DNA from: Diospyros lotus
Lineage: Eukaryota; Streptophyta; Magnoliopsida; Ericales; Ebenaceae
Length of the DNA: 64,000 bases
Assembly (NCBI RefSeq): GCF_014633365.1
Contig: NC_068350.1
Coordinates: 29,627,119-29,691,118, forward strand
Direction: 5' to 3'
Shown: positions 33,191 to 43,992 of the stretch, piece by piece
Layout of the letters: each line of letters begins with the position of its first letter
Numbering within the stretch: position 1 is the first letter of the stretch
Translations under genes and position numbers: made by a program
The notes under the pieces: model-generated
Told to the model about the DNA's origin: nothing
The model's database searches: none
Seen by the model: the letters and a program-made list of their open reading frames with translations, nothing else

Positions 33191-34304
33191 TTTCCCTTTC
33201 AAAAATTCATTCCTTTCATTCCGAAATGTTTGTATTTGGCAACTCTTATTTTTGAATAGATTAACCATTTGTACTCTTTGGGGTATAACTTCTTATGGTT
33301 ATATCCAATTTTGAAATCCGCTTCTTGTTTCGAAAACTAGACATCAAAAACTTCATTTTAGACATTATTTGAATTATTTGACTACGTTTTGAGCTGTAAA
33401 AGCCTTGTGAATCATTGCCTAAATATGGAATTTTATTGTTTCTAGGTAAATTGACGTTGCTTCAATTTTTGGGGTATAACTTTTTGTGGTTATATCTAAT
33501 TTTCCATACACTTATTGTTTCAGAAACTAGAGATCTCGAGCTTCAATTCAGCCATATTATTCATAGTATTTGGCCAAGTTATGAGCTTGAAATTGGTCAT
33601 TGAATTCATCGTTTGTAATTTGGAATTTAGTTTATTCCATTCCTTTTTGTGCTAGCTACGCTTCCTATGTTTGATATTATGGTCCTTGCCTACACTATCG
33701 TATTTAATCTTGTTGTTCTTCCTAGATTCTTCATGAAACTCATTAAAGGCTTTAATAGGGTTTTGGTTCACCCTATATTTCCTAAGGAATGGTGCCTTCT
33801 TGATTAGTACCATGTAAGACTTTGGTTATCTTGTATGTATGTTGTACTGTGTGCATATTGCGTATTGTTTGTGTTGCAGGTTCATGTTAGTGTTAAAGTG
33901 ATCATTCATTATTTGTATGTTATGGTTAATCATTATTGGGTGTAAAAGTACATTCATGAGCATAACGATGAGTTTATTTCATAGCCATGTATGAGCATGT
34001 GTGTGGGAGTATTTTTAAGAGTATGGTCGTGTATGCATACAATCATGAATATGCCTTGAGATGCTTATGTGTGCACTATAATTATTTTACACGATTATTA
34101 TTTTACACGACAAACTATGTCCAGGGGGTGCCTTGAAGCTTGGTAGGAATTTACCTTATGTGAGGGAGTTTCAGCTCAGATGTTATGACTTTTATGCAGG
34201 AAGCTTAGTAGATGCAAGTTTTATGCGAGGAAGGACTTCGGCCCACAGATTGATGGATACATTGGGAAATACTTATGTGGGCCTATGGGCTGTATGTGGG
34301 CATA

Positions 34305-34530
34305 TGTAACATCCCGTTCGAGCGATAGGAAGATCCGGAACAACTTATCCTAATGGGTCTACACGAACTTCCCAGGGGGGTCACCCATCCCTAGATTACC
34401 CCAGGTCAAGCACGCTTAACTTGGGAGTTCTTTGCCAACATTCAGCCCAAAAGGTATCCAGCTGGTGTTGTTTCCTTTCTTACACTATCCTCGATATATA
34501 CTAACTTCTCTGGGCTCTTGGGGTATTACA
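34305..34530 (-). mobile_element. Cassandra-type TRIM solo LTR carrying a 5S rRNA segment
   Basis: 226 bp between TGTAACATCCCG and GGGGTATTACA, flanked by GCATA at 34300-34304 and 34531-34535 (perfect 5-bp TSD). On the minus strand it contains a 5S rRNA-like core with AAGTTAAGCGTGCTT (internal box A region) and GGGATGGGTGACC plus CTGGGAAGTTCG (box C region). LTRs with embedded 5S sequence define the Cassandra TRIM family. Orientation is taken from the 5S strand. Confidence 0.9.
34361..34480 (-). other. 5S rRNA-derived segment within the Cassandra LTR
   Basis: The match to plant 5S rRNA is strong at 34361-34433 (3' half and box A on the minus strand) and weak beyond, where the 5' third of 5S has diverged. 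Box A and box C words are retained, so pol III recognition is conceivable. It is not a normal 5S gene: there is no tandem unit, the 5' end is diverged, and it lies between LTR termini. Confidence 0.8.
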
Positions 34531-35104
34531 GCATATATGCATGAATATGATGTGGTGAAGCATAACATGGGTGCATGTGATGTAATGAGTAATTCTACAT
34601 TGCGTTGATTCCTATTGCTTCATGTTTCCTTGGTTCTTATTGCTTCACATTTCCTTGATTCTTATTGCTTCAAGTTCATTTCAAATTATACTTGTTGAGC
34701 CTTGTGGCTCATACTTGCTTTTACATTATTTTAGATATAGGAAAAGCTATAGATGAGGGTGAGACTAGTGGAGCTTGATCCTTGATTGGGTGGATTGTGT
34801 ACAGAGATTTCGTGACTAAAAGATCTTTGGGAATATTTTCTTTTTTCTTTTTTTTTTTAGTGCGGGAGAAAACGAACTTATTTTGCTATGCCGAATTTTA
34901 TGGCACCTTTTCAGATTTGTGGGCGGTTAGGCCTTAATGGATATGTTAACTTGGTTGAGTTGTAAGTATTTATTTTGGCTTCTTCTTTTAAATGAAGAAA
35001 GTTTGGGAATACTTTTATTTGAGTTTATATCTCTGCCAATACTTCTGGTGACTTTCTCTTTGATTTCCCTTAGTTATGGGATCTCTGAAAGTGGGGTCAC
35101 CACA

Positions 35105-35430
35105 TGAAGACTGACTTAAGCATCAAAGGGATTCCACGCAGACTCCCATTTGCACCCTTAACCGATTGTTCATCTCAATAGGGCACCTAATTAGCAAGCC
35201 ATTTGGTCAACAAGAAGAGACCTGAACAACAAGGCATCCGGTCATCAAGAGGGCATCTAATCATCAGGGCACTCAGTTATCAAGGCATTTGATCACCATA
35301 GGACTTTCAAGATCATCAGCTCTCAAACTTATAGGTCTTTAATCATCAACACCCAGACTTATAGGTCTCGTGATCATCAACATGCAGACTTACGGGTCTC
35401 GTGATCTTCAGCATCCAAACATACAGGTCT
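35105..35430 (+). mobile_element. TAT-like LTR, downstream part, with direct repeats
   Basis: It resumes the host LTR after the TGAAG insertion. GACTTAAGCATCAAAGGG is a TAT-LTR-like leader phrase. From about 35330 a 31-bp unit (CAGACTTATAGGTCTCGTGA plus TCATCAACA) repeats three to four times; earlier GGCATC(T/C)GGTCATCAAG phrases are looser repeats. It is interrupted at 35430 by the CACTA element. Confidence 0.55.
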
Positions 35431-35449
35431 CACTACAAGAAATTTGACT

Positions 35450-36065
35450 TTTAGTGACCACCTTTAGTGACGGCCAGTTAAAAGTTGTCACTAATTCCAA
35501 TCTTTAGTGACGGTTAGATAGAGTCCGTCACAGATGGTGCCCAATAGTGACGGCCACACGCCGTCGTCACTGAATGCGCCACCTTTAGTGAGGGCTGGGC
35601 AACGTCGGTCATACATGGAGGCATAATAGTGATGGCCACACGTGGTCGTCACTAAATGTGCCACCTTCAGTCAAGGTCAGGCAACGTCGGTCACAAATGG
35701 AGGCACAATAGTGACGGCCACACGTGGTCGTCACTGAATGTGCCACCTTTAGTGAGGGTCGGGTAACCTTGGTCACAGATGGAGGAACAATAGTGACGGT
35801 CACACGCGGTCATCTCTGAATATGCCACCTTTAGTGAGGGTCGGGTAACCTCGGTCACAGATGGAGGAACCATAGTGACGGCCACAGGCGGTCGTCACTA
35901 AATGTGACACCTTTAGTGAAGGTCGGGCAATGTCGGTCACAAATGGAGGCACAATAGTGATAGCTAAATGTGGTTGTCACTGAATGTGCCACCTTTAGTG
36001 AGGGTCGGGTAACCTCGGTCATAGATGGAGGAACAATAGTGACGGCCACACGCAGTCGTCACTAT
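35450..36065. repeat. 82-bp subterminal tandem repeat, about seven units
   Basis: Unit boundaries recur every 82-83 bp (TAGTGACGGCCACACG near 35546, 35628, 35712 and onward). Each unit holds AGTGACGGCCACACG and CGTCACT as an inverted pair, then CACCTTTAGTGAGGGTCGGG. The minus-strand 64-residue frames spaced 82 bp apart are repeat translations, not genes. Confidence 0.9.
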
Positions 36066-36083
36066 TGTTCCTTTTTTTTATAG

Positions 36084-37385
36084 GACAAATTTGAGTTTGA
36101 GGAAAACGAAAATAGGAAAAATTGGATTATAAGAAAAATGGGAAACAAGTTTGCAAACTACAAGCATAGATTGAAGGTCAAATACTAGGACGCGTACACC
36201 ACAAATGAAGAGAGAATTCAAGTGGATCCAATAGACATTGAGAGAGAGCAATGGAGAGATTTTGTGCATTGGTTAAGCTCACCTAAGTTTCAGGTATACT
36301 ACACTTGAAGGGTGTTTGCTTTATTATATTTGTATTTATTATTATTTACTTATAAAGCAAAGAAATTCATTAAGATTTTTGATTTGATTAATTAATTTTT
36401 TCATATTACTTGACATCAAAGCCACGTGTGCTCGAACTAAGGACAATCGATCAAAGTTAAAGATGAACAAAACTACTGGTACAAGAAGTTTTGCTCGAGT
36501 TAGAGCTGAAGAGGTATAAATTTTCAATGTTTTAATTTCTATCATTAGATCACATTTTGTGTAGTATTTTTTTACTTATTAATTAAAAATACATTTTTTT
36601 TTATTGATAATTACTTAAATCCAGGCTCAAAAATTAGGACATGACCTAATAGAAGTAGAAATATTTTACTTGACACACAAAAAGAAGGATGGGTCAATGG
36701 TTGATTCGACGTCAACAGAAATTGTGGTAAGCATTTCAGTTACTTTTAAAGTTTATGTTGTTGTTTTGTTATTCTTGATATCATCAAAATAATTATGATC
36801 TTTTTATGGAATCTTATTATGGATCAAAATTAAAGTTCTTCCTTGCAAGGCCCAATCCAAGAAGGTAAAAACCAACTAGAAATGTTCTCATATTACATTC
36901 ATCCATGAGCATTAGAGAAAAACAAAAGGAACTAGTAACTCTGTTAATTCTGTTTGGATATGAATTTTGTCTCACTCTAAGTTCTCAAACTTAATTGTTT
37001 AGTCGTGGAAAATGATTATTTTCTAATATTGTTTAAGAGCAACATGTAATAATTATTTGTGCAACATTTTATTACAGGAAAATATTTAAACTATAGCAGC
37101 CCAAAGAGCTGAGAAGCAGCCTTCTGAACCTGTTGATGAAAATCAAATTTTTCTTAAAGTGATGTGGGAAAAGAAAGGCATGGTCGAGTTTGTGGATATG
37201 GTTTCGACCCCACACCTTCTTCAGTATCTGGCAAGCTTCCTTCTCAATTACAAATGGCTTCAACAATTGAAACACTAAGACAAGAGAATAAAGAGTTGAA
37301 AGAAAAACTAAGCACAGTAAAACAAACCCAAACAGAAACTCTTAGCTTGCTAAAAAGCTTCATGGAAGAGGTTAGTAATGAATGA
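36084..37385 (+). pseudogene. CACTA TnpA-like (Transposase_24/Ptta type) gene remnant
   Basis: Exon-like blocks: 36084-36293 (NKFANYKHRLKVKY, then a stop; EREQWRDFVHWLSSPKFQ), about 36415-36513 (DNRSKLKMNKTTGTRSFARV), 36625-36726 (LGHDLIEVEIFYLTHKKKDG) and 37078-37385 (HGRVCGYGFDP, then a coiled-coil-like MASTIETLRQENKELKEKL). GT/AG borders are visible for most blocks. Motif order matches the plant Ptta/En-Spm accessory protein, which binds subterminal repeats. In-frame stops in the first and last blocks, one frameshift near 37160 and a poor second acceptor show decay. Confidence 0.75.
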
Positions 37386-37671
37386 TGATGCTCTATTGAT
37401 ATGACATATTTTAGTTGATGAATAGTGTTCAACATTCCATATTTTGTAGGTTTATTGATTTTGTAAAGTGATACTTTGAATTATAGTTTTTGATTGTTGA
37501 TAATGTGAGTATATATATATGTTTGCCTTTTGGGTTGTTGACGATTGTATAGCAATATATTTCATATATTGTGATAGTTTGTAACATTTTGTAAAGCAGG
37601 TATTCATAAATTTGTAAAGTAAGTGTACATGGTATAGGTTATAGGCCAAAAAATGTGAAATTATAAACCAC

Positions 37672-38195
37672 TTTTAGTGACGGCCACATATGGTCGTCAC
37701 TAATGGGTTAAAACCAGTTTTAGTGACGGCCGCATATGGTCGTCATTAATGGGTAAACTACTTTTAGTGATGGCCACATATGGTCGTCACTAATGGGTAA
37801 ACCACTTTTAGTGACGACCGACATTATCGTCACTAATAGGTTAACTTCAGTGATGGTCGACATCGTCGTCACTAATAGGTTAACTTTAGTAACGGCCGAC
37901 ATCGTGTCACTAACGGGTTAACTTTAGTGACGGTCAACATGTAATGATGGCTACGTATGGCTGTCACTAATGGGTTGCCATTAGTGATAGCCAGCATTAT
38001 GGTCACTAATTACATTAGTGACGGCCACATATGGTTGTCACTAATGGGTTAACTTTAGTGATGACCAGCTTTATCGTCACTAATTACATTAGTGACGATG
38101 GCATTAGTGACGAATTGTGACAGTCTGTCTGGCCGTCACTAATACTTTTAGTGAAAGCTTTTTAGGCTTTTAGTGACAACCCTGGCCTCCACTAA
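37672..38195. repeat. Subterminal repeats at the right CACTA end
   Basis: Units of about 43 bp: TTTTAGTGACGGCC, ACATATGGTCGTCACTAATG, GGTTAAAC. Later copies degenerate (TAGTGACGACCGACAT). The pairing TTAGTGACG...CGTCACTAA within a unit is again inverted. Confidence 0.85.
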
Positions 38196-38258
38196 AAAGC
38201 TTGTTTCTTGTAGTGTCTCCTAATCATCTACGTTTAGACAAGTCTAAAGATCACTTGT

Positions 38259-40496
38259 TGTAATACCCAAAATTTTATATTTAAAGTATTTTAGAGATCT
38301 TTTGGGTCTAAATGCAGTTTATCATACTTTCGGGATAAAAATGTCCAAAGAGTTAGGGGTTCTCAAAAACCAAGAGATTGGAGGAAATTTAGGATCAAAT
38401 GTGCAATCAAGGGCATAGTGCAAAATCTAGAATTTGATTGAGGATGGTCGAAATGAGGTGTTTCTTAGACTTCCGGGGATGTATCAAGACATCCAAAACT
38501 TATGGGGTATAATGGAATAAGTGGAAAACTAGGGTTTGAGAGGTAAGGGCAGAAACGTGAAATATCAAAAGCTAGGGGGTGAAAGTGTAAATAACAAAAA
38601 ATAGGTGTGAAACCTGTAAATCATCAGCCAACTTTGTGACGGCCATCGACGAAGCTTCCAAGGGGGTCAGGATTGCTTTCCAGGCCATCATGACTCGATT
38701 GGGCAAGGGTATTGGCCGGGATCGACGGTGAGTTGACGAGAAACCAATTTTGAAAAAAATCAGAAAACTAGCCGAAATTTCAGAGGATTTTTCATGTTCT
38801 TTTAGCTCAATTCAAGGCTTGTAATGATCAGATTTGAAGCTTGGGGACCAAGAAAGCTTATGTACGGATGGAATTTCAGTGGAATCGGGTATAAATAGGG
38901 TTTACAGGGTCGAGGGTCATTCGAGGCGTTTAAGTGAGAATCGAACATTGAGAGCATAGGGCTTTTGTTCCTTGAGTTCTTAAGAGCATTTCTGGAGAAT
39001 TTAGGAGGGTTTGGTGTAGTATTTAAGGGGTTTTAGAGAGTTGGTTGGAAAATCGGGCTTCACCGGAGCTGACCCTGTAACTGGCCATTTGAGTCCTTTC
39101 CAATATAGTTTTCAGGCAACTCGAGGTACCCCTATGACCAACTTGAGAAGGGCTTCAAGGTGGTAGGGTCAGATTAGTCATCGGAGCAAGTTTACAGTCG
39201 TCGTCGCCGGAGAAGACAATCGAAGAAGACTAGACGCGTGTGCTGCACGTGTGGATCCCACTCGTAGGCTACTCTCTTAGCTCATGAGGGCGCGTGAGGT
39301 ATGAAAATGTTCTGAAATTAATTTTAAAATTTTTAGAAAATTATTTTAGGAATATTTGTGGAAAAATATTTGGTGAAAATACGTAGTATGTATTTATTAC
39401 ACATTTTCAAAGAAAAGGGAAATTATGGAAAATAGAGAAAAAAAGGAAAATTGAAGAAATTATGGAAGAAACTAGGAAGACCATAAATATTGATTTCCTT
39501 GGATAATTACTAGCCAGGAAAGGATCGCTATAGGGGTTGAGGTTTTGCACACTATTCGAGGTCGACACATGTTTCGAGGAACATGTCGAATTACTATCCA
39601 AGGTGAGTGAGCAGTCTTTTCAAAACCTAGTGTGATTTATGTGGGTGGTTCGGCCTGAGGTTCACTTTATCGTTTCACCTCGAGGTGGTTATGCTGCCTA
39701 TTTGTTTATAAGCATACTGTGCATATCAAGCTATTTTCACATGATGCATCAACCAGATATGATTTGTGAAAATGCATGGCAAGTGGTTTTCGTTGCATTA
39801 TTAAATTGAAATCATGTCATAGTTTGGTGGGACGGGATGGGGTCTACTTTAGAATGGGGCAAGGTTAATCTTCGTTGATCGGGTGATGATGTTGTGCACC
39901 CTAAGGTTAAGTATGTCGCGGCAAGGTCAATTCCAACTGTACGATGTGGAATAGATTTTCCACGGGAGGTTGAGTATGCTAGGGAGATTTCTCAAGGTTA
40001 ATGTGTCGTGTTATTTTGTATCTGCCATGCTTATGTTCATTACATGCATCCTATAAAACTGTTTATGTGCCATCACTTTGATGATTCAGCATCTAATCTA
40101 GGTTTTGTCCCTAGAACATTCAAATGTTCCAGACGAGGGTCGCAACAGGGATGAGGACGTGAACGGGATAGAGTAGAGGAAGTATGAGCATTTTAGATGA
40201 TATTTATGTTTTCATTCAGTTATGTAATCCTTATTTCGTTTGAAAGATGGTTTGTATGAACAGTTGTGATACGCTATGATCTCAAGTTATGTTGTTTTCC
40301 ACTGCGAAATCTTGTGTTCTGATTAGTTTAGATCTATTAATCTCGTTGGTTAAATGGGCAAGACTGGGGTCTCGGGGTCTTGTGAGCATGTGAAGATTGT
40401 TATTGAAGCACCGCGCGTGGAAATATTAAAAAAAAAAAAAAAAAGATTCTCGAGAATTCCCTTATAGTAACACGCCTGGTAAGGCGGGGTGTTACA
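38259..40496 (+). mobile_element. Solo LTR (2238 bp), Tekay-like, TSD CTTGT/CTTAT
   Basis: It starts TGTAATACCCAAAATTTT and ends AAGGCGGGGTGTTACA, with CTTGT before (38254-38258) and CTTAT after (40497-40501), one mismatch. The end closely matches the LTR end at 58440 (GAAGGCGGGGTGTTACA), next to a chromovirus-like polyprotein, and both have an A-run and AAGAT a short way upstream, so it is probably the same lineage. Confidence 0.82.
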
Positions 40497-40620
40497 CTTA
40501 TACTCTCAGACTTGAAACTCTTGAGATCATTTTAAGCTAAAGCCCATTTTTTCACATTACAAATTAATCATTGTATTAAGGAAACAACAATTAGCCAACA
40601 ACAATTGGCATCGTCTGTGG
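40497..40620 (+). promoter_or_regulatory. TAT-like LTR end and primer-binding-site-like sequence
   Basis: The host LTR ends near CCAACAACA (about 40603), and TGGCATCGTCTGTGG follows at 40606-40620. TAT-like Ty3/Gypsy elements carry a closely similar TGGCGCCGTCTGTGG word directly after the 5' LTR as the primer binding site. The gag remnant downstream is in the expected direction. Confidence 0.65.
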
Positions 40621-40759
40621 AAAACAAAACAAAAGACCAAACAAAGATTACCATTGATGGCAAATACTAGAGACAATCGAGAGACTCTCTCTCAAGGCAT
40701 TGAGACTCGCCCACCTCTATGTGACTCTCAACATCTTATGGGAGAACACCCACCCATTG

Positions 40760-41302
40760 TAGTTAAAATCCCAATTAAACGCGTACGATTTTACGATTTT
40801 ACACGTTGGAGACCCCCAAATGATTCAAATTTCATGTAAAATTAGAATTGAGGTAAAATCGCATAAAATTGAGATTTTAATTATGCTTTAAATTTTGAAC
40901 ACCATATTTTGATGCAAACTAACAATTGATCTATGATAACTTTAAAATTGGATAAAATCGCATAAATTATGCAAACTAATAATTGATTTGCGATAACTTT
41001 AACCATGTTGTGATTATGGATGGATGAATGAGGATAAATGATGGAATTAATACTTAAAATTTTCATATTATTTAGTATTTTTTAAATTGATAGATGAATT
41101 AATTTTAAAAAAATGTACATGCATTTCATTTATAATAAGGAATAATCAAGTTATTAAATAATATTAATTCATTTTTTTTATAAAATTTTATTATTATAAA
41201 TATATATGTACAAAAATTAAAGCATATTTTTAATTATCTCTAAAAAATCTTACGATTTTATGGATCTTTTTTCAATCTCACTTAAAATCTTGATGTTAAC
41301 TA
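40760..41302. mobile_element. Possible AT-rich MITE-like insert
   Basis: The left end TAGTTAAAATC and right end GATGTTAACTA are imperfect inverted repeats, with further complementary words inside (ACGATTTTA and TAAAATCG types). It interrupts sequence that resembles the N-terminal, Pro/Thr/Ser-rich part of a TAT gag. No clear target duplication. Confidence 0.35.
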
Positions 41303-42630
41303 TCTTGCACCCATCTCCATTAGACTCTCAACAACAAGGGTGTGCTCATCCAACTCCCCAGGATACTCAATAGTTAGTGGGGACTTATCCAACCCCACAA
41401 GACCCTCAACAAGAGATGAGGACTCAGCCACCCCCACTGTATTTTTAACACCCGTAAGGGGTTAATCCTTATGGTCATCTTGCTAATTAGGATGGCACCT
41501 CCCAATAGACACCACCTATGGTCTCTTGGGCAGAATACGAAGCCTTGGAACAACAACATATTGAGGGGATGTAGGCATTTCGGGACATGGCTGGGATATT
41601 ATGAAAAATGGTTCCTAACGAGGCATTTCTAGCTATTTTGAGGAGATTCATACAAAAAACTGGGCAACCACGTGGAGCCCCATAAGGAGATGTGGACATT
41701 AGCTCTTATCAAGAGGCCATGACCAACACTCACTCTCAATCATCTCCTCCCTGTGGAAATCAATCAAGACCCCCACCACGGAGAACTAATCCTTAACCTT
41801 CACCACCGCGACTAAATGAAGATCAGGATGAAGATTGCCAAAGAGTAGGGAAGGATAGGTGAAGCCTTTAAAAGGAAATGTATTAGGAAACTATGGCAAG
41901 CACCCAAATGGGAGGAAACTGAAGCCCCACAAGGGGTTCAACAAAAAGAAACAAGGAGGAAGATAATCCCATGCCATTTAACATGTGAGCAGACATGAGA
42001 AAGGTGGTTGAAGAGGTGCTTGGACCAAAAAAGGCTACTACAAGCTATAAAGGAACTACCACAAAGAAGGTTTTGGTTCACTATAAACATACTAGAGAAA
42101 CCTCTACCAAGGAAATTCAAGACCCCACAAATAACCCCCTATTCTGGCAAGGATGACCTTTACGACCACATTCAAAATTATGAATACTTAATGATGCTTC
42201 ACGGTTGGGAGGATGAGATTATGTGCCGGGCATTCTCACTAACCCTAGCAAAACTTGCCTGGTCCTGGTTGAATAATTTACCTGAAACGTCCATATCCAT
42301 GTTTGAACAACTGAGTGGGAAGTTTATCAAAACTTTTGTTATTAATAGTTGGAGGAAGAAAGACCCAACATATCTCCTCAACATTCAACGGGGAGGCAAA
42401 GAGACCCTTTGTTAGTATGTGGACATGTTCCATAATGCCACCCTTGAGGTTTGTGGTCTTCCAGTTGAAATGACAGTATTCACTATGTTACAAGGGATGC
42501 GATCTACTTCCCTACAAGAATCCCTGTCTCTAGACCTGCCAACATCCGTGCCTAGTTAGCTTGTAAAAGCAAATAAATATATACTCCATGTGGAAATGAT
42601 GAGGACCATAGGAGGATAATTCTAGGGGCA
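41303..42630 (+). pseudogene. Ty3/Gypsy TAT-like gag remnant
   Basis: The best block is 42008-42620: KPLPRKFKTPQI, YSGKDDLYDHIQNYE, ADEIMCRAF-like (EDEIMCRAFSLTL), AWSWLNNLP, FEQLSGKFI and, after an in-frame stop at 42413, YVDMFHNATLEV. This is the retrotransposon gag fold in the order seen in TAT/Retand gags. It is cut near 42630, where LTR-like sequence begins, so no protease or RT follows. The upstream part (41303-42000) is frame-broken. Confidence 0.75.
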
Positions 42631-42749
42631 AAAAAATTGAGTTATAATAGTTTAGGGACCCAAACGTCACTTTTTCCATAGTTTGGGGACCAAAATGAAA
42701 AGTTTAGATAGTCCAGATTTTAGCCCTACCATGACACACAATTTCTATA

Positions 42750-43505
42750 ATATCCATGGGGATTCTTTGATTTTATAGATATAAATAAATTGATTTCTCT
42801 ATATATGATTTAAATCTTTCTAATTGATAAGATATAAATAAATTTATTTCTCTAAGATATGATGCGATATTATTTAATTTTTTTAATTGATAAGATATAA
42901 ATAAATTGATTTCTCTATATATGATTTAAATCTTTCTAATGGATAAGATATAAATAAATTGATTCCTCTAGATACGATATGATGTGATTTAAATCTTTCT
43001 AATTGATAAGATATAAATAAATTTATTTCTCTAATATATGATGTGATATGATTTAAATATTTCTAATTGATAAGATATAAATAAATTAATTTCTCTAGAT
43101 AAGATTTAAATCTTTCTAATAAGATATAAATAAATTGATTTATCTAGATATGATATGATATGATTTAAATCTTTGTAATTGGTAAGATATAAATAAATTG
43201 ATTTCTCTATATATGATACGATATGATTTAAATCTTTCTAATTGATAAAAGATAAGGTAAAATTCTTTGATTTTATTTCTCTAGATATGATATGATATGA
43301 TTTAAATCTTTCTTATTGATAAGAGATAAGGTAACATACTTTGATTTTATGGATATGAATAAATTGATTTCTCTAGATATGATATGATATGATTTAAATC
43401 TTCCCAATTGATAAAAGATAAGAAAAGATTTGGAATATGGAAAAGAGTATATTTGATTTGATTTAAATCATTTCTAATTGGTAAGAGATAAGGTAAGATT
43501 TGAAT
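42750..43505. repeat. Tandem repeat of GATATAAATAAATTGATTTC units
   Basis: About twelve units of about 53-65 bp with the words AGATATAAATAAATTGATTT, CTCTAGATATGATATGAT and TTAAATCTTTCTAATTGATA. It lies immediately upstream of the LTR TATA box at 43565, in U3. Confidence 0.85.
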
Positions 43506-43992
43506 TTATCATATGAAAAAAAAAAGATATTTGATTGGGATTCTTATCAAATAAGATTCTTGACTATAAATATGGCTTTCCACTTTTACAATTCTTCACT
43601 TCCCCTCTTCTTAGTTGGTCGACCCCCTTCCTCTCTTTTCTTTGTTTATTCCTTTTTCACTACAAGCAAGACAGTAAAGTGTGAAGGTTTTGATTAGCAA
43701 AAAAAAGTTAAAAACCTATTTTTTTTTCAATCAAGTTGAAGGTAAGTGCATTATGAACTATTTTTGTGTTTAAATAAATTCATGAAATCAAATTTTATGG
43801 TCCCTCATGTCATAATTACAAGCAATTTTCGAGATCAAAGTTTAGTAGCTACGCACTACGGTTCTTACCCCCACAAGTTGGTAGAATCTGTCGTGTCTCT
43901 TCATATTACAAGGTCAAGTTATCCGATGTTTAAATACGATTAATAGTTCATTTGTGCTTATTGAGATTTATCTCACCCCTTATGTTTCCCCC

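Larger units (their letters stand above)
30472..35104. mobile_element. Solo LTR (4633 bp with inserts), TSD TGAAG
   Basis: It starts TGTAACGACCCATTGCGG and ends GGGGTCACCACA, with TGAAG at 30467-30471 and 35105-35109. It is interrupted by the solo LTR at 30733-32470 and the Cassandra-type LTR at 34305-34530; removing both and their target duplications leaves about 2.66 kb. A degenerate GATGCAAGTTCTATATC repeat lies at 32930-33190. TGTAACGACCC starts are frequent in Ty3/Gypsy LTRs, but the lineage is unproven. Confidence 0.8.
35431..38215 (+). mobile_element. Complete non-autonomous CACTA element (2785 bp), TSD TCT
   Basis: The left end CACTACAAGAAATTTG and right end GCTTGTTTCTTGTAGTG form terminal inverted repeats, and TCT flanks it at 35428-35430 and 38216-38218, the 3-bp duplication expected of CACTA elements. 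Subterminal arrays of TTAGTGACGG motifs lie at both ends (82-bp units left, about 43-bp units right). Between them is a decayed multi-exon gene for a TnpA-like DNA-binding protein. No TNP2 transposase is present, so mobilisation would need one supplied elsewhere. Confidence 0.93.

Noticed and set aside
32945..33314. Plus-strand frames rich in Phe, Ser and Leu
   Set aside because: Three overlapping frames read the same GATGCAAGTTC repeat inside an LTR.
34361..34480. Functional 5S rRNA gene
   Set aside because: Only part of 5S is conserved, the 5' third is diverged, and it lies between LTR ends with a target duplication, so it is a Cassandra-type LTR.
35609..36049. Three 64-residue minus-strand open frames with near-identical sequence
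   Set aside because: They are spaced in multiples of 82 bp and are translations of the CACTA subterminal tandem repeat.
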